Source of the DNA: Anaerolineae bacterium
Lineage (GTDB): Bacteria; Chloroflexota; Anaerolineae; B4-G1; SLSP01
DNA: 9,512 nucleotides
Assembly (NCBI GenBank): GCA_016927095.1
Contig: JAFGNI010000175.1
Coordinates: forward strand, 1 to 9,512
Direction of reading: 5' to 3'
The notes under the pieces were generated by a model. That model saw nothing but the letters and a program-made list of their open reading frames with translations, was not told where the DNA came from and did not search any database. Position 1 is the first letter of the stretch. Each line of letters starts with the position of its first letter. The position numbers and the translations under genes are program-made. Shown piece after piece: positions 7,726 to 9,512 of the stretch.

Positions 7726-7822
7726 CTAGTGGTCGGCGAAGTTGGTTCGTAGTAACCGCATAGCGGTTCTGCGGCTGAAGCCGCAACTACAAACCTTCAC
7801 CATCTGGTCGACTGACCACTAG
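7726..7822. repeat. 97-bp palindromic (REP/MITE-like) element between the REC-GGDEF and kinase genes
   Basis: The ends are a perfect 9-bp inverted repeat: CTAGTGGTC at 7726-7734 and GACCACTAG at 7814-7822, with CTAG at both extremes. Inside, further pairing is visible: GGCGAA (7735-7740) with TTCACC (7796-7801, one mismatch), GGTT (7744-7747) with AACC (7792-7795), and GTAGT (7749-7753) with ACTAC (7786-7790). The top holds two hairpins, AACCGC-ATA-GCGGTT (7754-7768) and TGCGGC-TGAA-GCCGCA (7770-7785). A third small hairpin, TGGTC-GACT-GACCA (7805-7818), could compete with the terminal pairing. No ORF lies inside, as expected for a non-autonomous element. From memory, similar GTAGT-GCGGC palindromes are dispersed in Chloroflexota genomes. 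The TAG stop of the upstream gene (7821-7819) falls within its edge. Confidence 0.75.
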
Positions 7823-8709
7823 ACGCGGCTCCGGCGCCTTGCCTCAGCTGCGGCTTCGGTGATCTCCCGAATGTCGGTGAACGGTCCGGCCTCGGCCTTC
7901 ACGATCCCCACAGCCATACTCATCAGGGGCTCGCGCACTTCATTCCCGGCGGCATCCTCGACGACCAGATAGCCCTGCATCCGGGTCATGAAGTCATAGT
8001 GGGTGCCGATGTCCTTGTGGAATCGCTTGACGATCTCATTGGCCATGGACTCTACACTGCCAGTGTCTGTGATGATGATAAAGTCATCGCCACCGATGTG
8101 GCCAACGAAGTCGTCGGGGGTGCCCAGCTCATCCACGACATGGTTGAGGATCATCCCGGTGAACCGGAGGACCTCCTCGCCGGCGACAAACCCGTACGCC
8201 TCATTGAACACCTCCAATCCCTGGATGCCCAGGTAGAGGATGCCCCAACCGTCGCGTGTGATGAGCGCGCGTAGCTGCTGTTCGATGAGCCGGCCACTGG
8301 CAAGACCTGTGCTGGGGCTGGTCAGGCTCGCGACCTCGGCGCTCTGGATCGTATTACGCACCCGCAGGCGAAGCTCCTCGACATCAAAGGGTTTGGTGAT
8401 GTAGTCATCCGCACCCAATTCGAGGCCATGGATCTTGTCGCTGCGCTCGTCCTTCTGTGTCAGAAAGATAATGGGGATGTGGCTCGTGCGAAGATTCGTC
8501 CGCAGGCGCCGGCAGACCTCATAGCCGTCGATGTCAGGCAGCATGATATCGAGGACGATCACGTTCGGCATCTTCTGCCGCGTCAAATCCAGGGCCGCGT
8601 TCCCATTGGGAGCCACATAGACCTCGTATCCCTGAGACTTGAAGTAAAGCTGCAGCATGTTGGAGATGTCTGCATCATCTTCTACCACTAAGATGCGGCC
8701 TTCACTCAT
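7819..8709 (-). CDS. Response regulator: receiver domain fused to a degenerate GGDEF domain
   Basis: The 296-residue protein begins with an intact receiver (about 5-118): E10/D11, acceptor D54 (IVLDIMLP), T84 and K106 (YITKPF). A linker leads to a GGDEF-type domain (about 137-295) whose signature reads GGDDF (206-210) instead of GG(D/E)EF. Other diguanylate-cyclase residues are also lost. The first metal-binding Asp of the D-x-D-x-F-K motif is Gly (LGIQGLEVFN), the Lys is Glu, and the inhibitory RxxD site reads TPDD. The guanine-contacting Asn (N169) is kept. Cyclic-di-GMP synthesis is therefore doubtful; nucleotide binding or a protein-contact output is more likely. I chose the ATG at 8709 over the upstream in-frame start at 8751 because AGGAGGT sits 5 nt before it and the receiver strand starts right after. 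It precedes the hybrid kinase, a likely phosphodonor. The stop codon is formed by the edge of the palindromic repeat. Confidence 0.93.
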   Translation of the reverse strand: MSEGRILVVEDDADISNMLQLYFKSQGYEVYVAPNGNAALDLTRQKMPNVIVLDIMLPDIDGYEVCRRLRTNLRTSHIPIIFLTQKDERSDKIHGLELGADDYITKPFDVEELRLRVRNTIQSAEVASLTSPSTGLASGRLIEQQLRALITRDGWGILYLGIQGLEVFNEAYGFVAGEEVLRFTGMILNHVVDELGTPDDFVGHIGGDDFIIITDTGSVESMANEIVKRFHKDIGTHYDFMTRMQGYLVVEDAAGNEVREPLMSMAVGIVKAEAGPFTDIREITEAAAEARRRSRV

Positions 8710-8714
8710 CCTTG

Positions 8715-8721
8715 ACCTCCT
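8715..8721 (-). promoter_or_regulatory. Strong Shine-Dalgarno AGGAGGT deciding the REC-GGDEF start
   Basis: AGGAGGT on the minus strand lies 5 nt before the ATG at 8709. It excludes the longer in-frame reading from 8751, which would add 14 basic, non-domain residues. The 53-nt gap back to the upstream gene stop shows no clear terminator or promoter. Confidence 0.85.
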
Positions 8722-8762
8722 CGTGGGCGCGTGCCTTAACCTGCTTATCACGTATCACAGTA

Positions 8763-9512
8763 TCAATCTCGAGGATAGAGCCGCGGGTGCAGGCTCTCGC
8801 CCCCCGCCAGCTTGAGATGGTCGCTATCCTCCCATAGGACGTTCTTGCGGATAATGCGTCGCTCGGGGGATGCGAAGAGAATCACATCGGAATCGATCAT
8901 CCGTGCCGGAAAGACAATCATGCCCGAGCCGATTCTGACGTTGTGACCGACGGCGCCGCCCAAAACCGTCAGACCGGTCTCCTTGAGCTTATCGCCGACG
9001 TGTGAACGGATGGGTTTGTCCACCAGATTGAAGTCGGTGAAGGTGTTGCCGGCGCCCACAAAGGATCCGCGGCCCACCACACACATCTGGAGGCATGAGT
9101 TCTGGGCGACCATGCAGTCTTCCATCAGCACGCTACGGTAGAGCGAGGCCCTGAAGGGCAGGAAAGAGCCGTCACCCACCACGCTGAGCATCAACTGGCA
9201 CCCCAGGTCGATGGTCACGTTGTCGCCGATGTAGCAGTTGCCGACGACGGCGCCCGGGCCGATCGAAACGTTGTTGCCGATGAACGCCGGCCCCTGGATG
9301 ATGGCTGTGGGGTCAATGCTGCAGTTTTTCCCCACCCGTACCAACGCCGACGACGTCAGGACCTGCTTACGCTCGAGCATACCGCGCCAGAGGAGCTTCA
9401 GGTTCAACATCAGATCGCGCTCGGCCTGCTGCTCAAAACGCGCACCCACGGCGAATATCCCGAAGTCGACATTGGCGTGGAGCACGTGCACCCAGTGCTC
9501 GATGGAAAGAAA
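8763..9512 (-). CDS. Left-handed beta-helix (hexapeptide-repeat) protein, 5' end missing
   Basis: The frame is open to the right edge (249 residues visible), so the N-terminus lies outside the window; a GTG at 9491 is an internal or alternative start at best. After about 55 residues that look helical (HVLHAN...NLKLLWRGML), hexapeptide repeats begin: VRVGKNCSI, AFIGNNVSIGPGAVVG, CYIGDNVTI. They continue with longer turns to about residue 210 (VGHNVRIGSGMIV). This is the left-handed beta-helix seen in acyltransferases and in the C-terminal half of sugar-1-phosphate nucleotidylyltransferases such as GlmU. I see no unambiguous catalytic His or CoA-site signature. The missing N-terminus could hold a nucleotidylyltransferase domain, which would point to cell-surface sugar synthesis. 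The gene lies 53 nt before the REC-GGDEF gene on the same strand. The fold is confident; the activity is not. Confidence 0.85.
   Translation of the reverse strand, partial: FLSIEHWVHVLHANVDFGIFAVGARFEQQAERDLMLNLKLLWRGMLERKQVLTSSALVRVGKNCSIDPTAIIQGPAFIGNNVSIGPGAVVGNCYIGDNVTIDLGCQLMLSVVGDGSFLPFRASLYRSVLMEDCMVAQNSCLQMCVVGRGSFVGAGNTFTDFNLVDKPIRSHVGDKLKETGLTVLGGAVGHNVRIGSGMIVFPARMIDSDVILFASPERRIIRKNVLWEDSDHLKLAGGESLHPRLYPRD

Noticed and set aside
7754..7785. The two GC-rich hairpins as a rho-independent terminator for the REC-GGDEF gene
   Set aside because: No run of T follows on the minus strand, and the hairpins are nested in a larger palindromic repeat.
8710..8751. Longer REC-GGDEF reading from an upstream start at 8751
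   Set aside because: The strong AGGAGGT sits directly before the ATG at 8709, and the extra 14 residues are basic and precede the receiver's first strand without adding to it.

Overview
The window looks like a GC-rich bacterial chromosome segment. The gene style suggests a Chloroflexota (Anaerolineae/Caldilineae-like) relative: a soluble histidine kinase with many GAF domains, a receiver protein with a degenerate GGDEF domain, TTG starts, and a T/P-rich linker on a membrane-anchored amidase. The assignment is an inference from architecture, not from a database match. All seven genes read on the minus strand. Gaps are short and the arrangement is operon-like. Both outermost genes are cut by the window edges.

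In transcription order (right to left), the first gene is the end of a left-handed beta-helix (hexapeptide-repeat) protein (8763-9512, 5' end missing). Next is a receiver-GGDEF response regulator (7819-8709). A 127-nt gap follows, which is largely filled by a 97-bp palindromic repeat whose edge supplies the regulator's stop codon. Then comes a 1504-residue cytosolic hybrid histidine kinase with five GAF-like domains, a PAS domain, a HisKA/HATPase core and two C-terminal receivers (3177-7691). A stand-alone CheY-like receiver follows (2728-3108).

The downstream part turns to hydrolases. There is an alpha/beta-hydrolase-fold protein whose nucleophile serine is replaced by glycine (1873-2661). 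After it is a membrane-anchored N-acetylmuramoyl-L-alanine amidase (1072-1845). The last gene is a long reading frame open to the left edge (1-1075). It joins a TIM-barrel, glycosidase-like region to the start of an M23 (LytM-type) metallopeptidase domain. Its start overlaps the amidase stop as TTGA.

A reasonable working model is a multi-input cytosolic phosphorelay (kinase, two output regulators) encoded next to peptidoglycan-remodelling enzymes. A recurring oddity is that several members have lost catalytic residues: the GGDEF domain, the second receiver of the kinase, the alpha/beta hydrolase, and perhaps the TIM barrel. These may act as binding or regulatory modules. I saw no tRNA, rRNA, CRISPR array, transposase gene or convincing rho-independent terminator. 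No intergenic stretch exceeds 127 nt.
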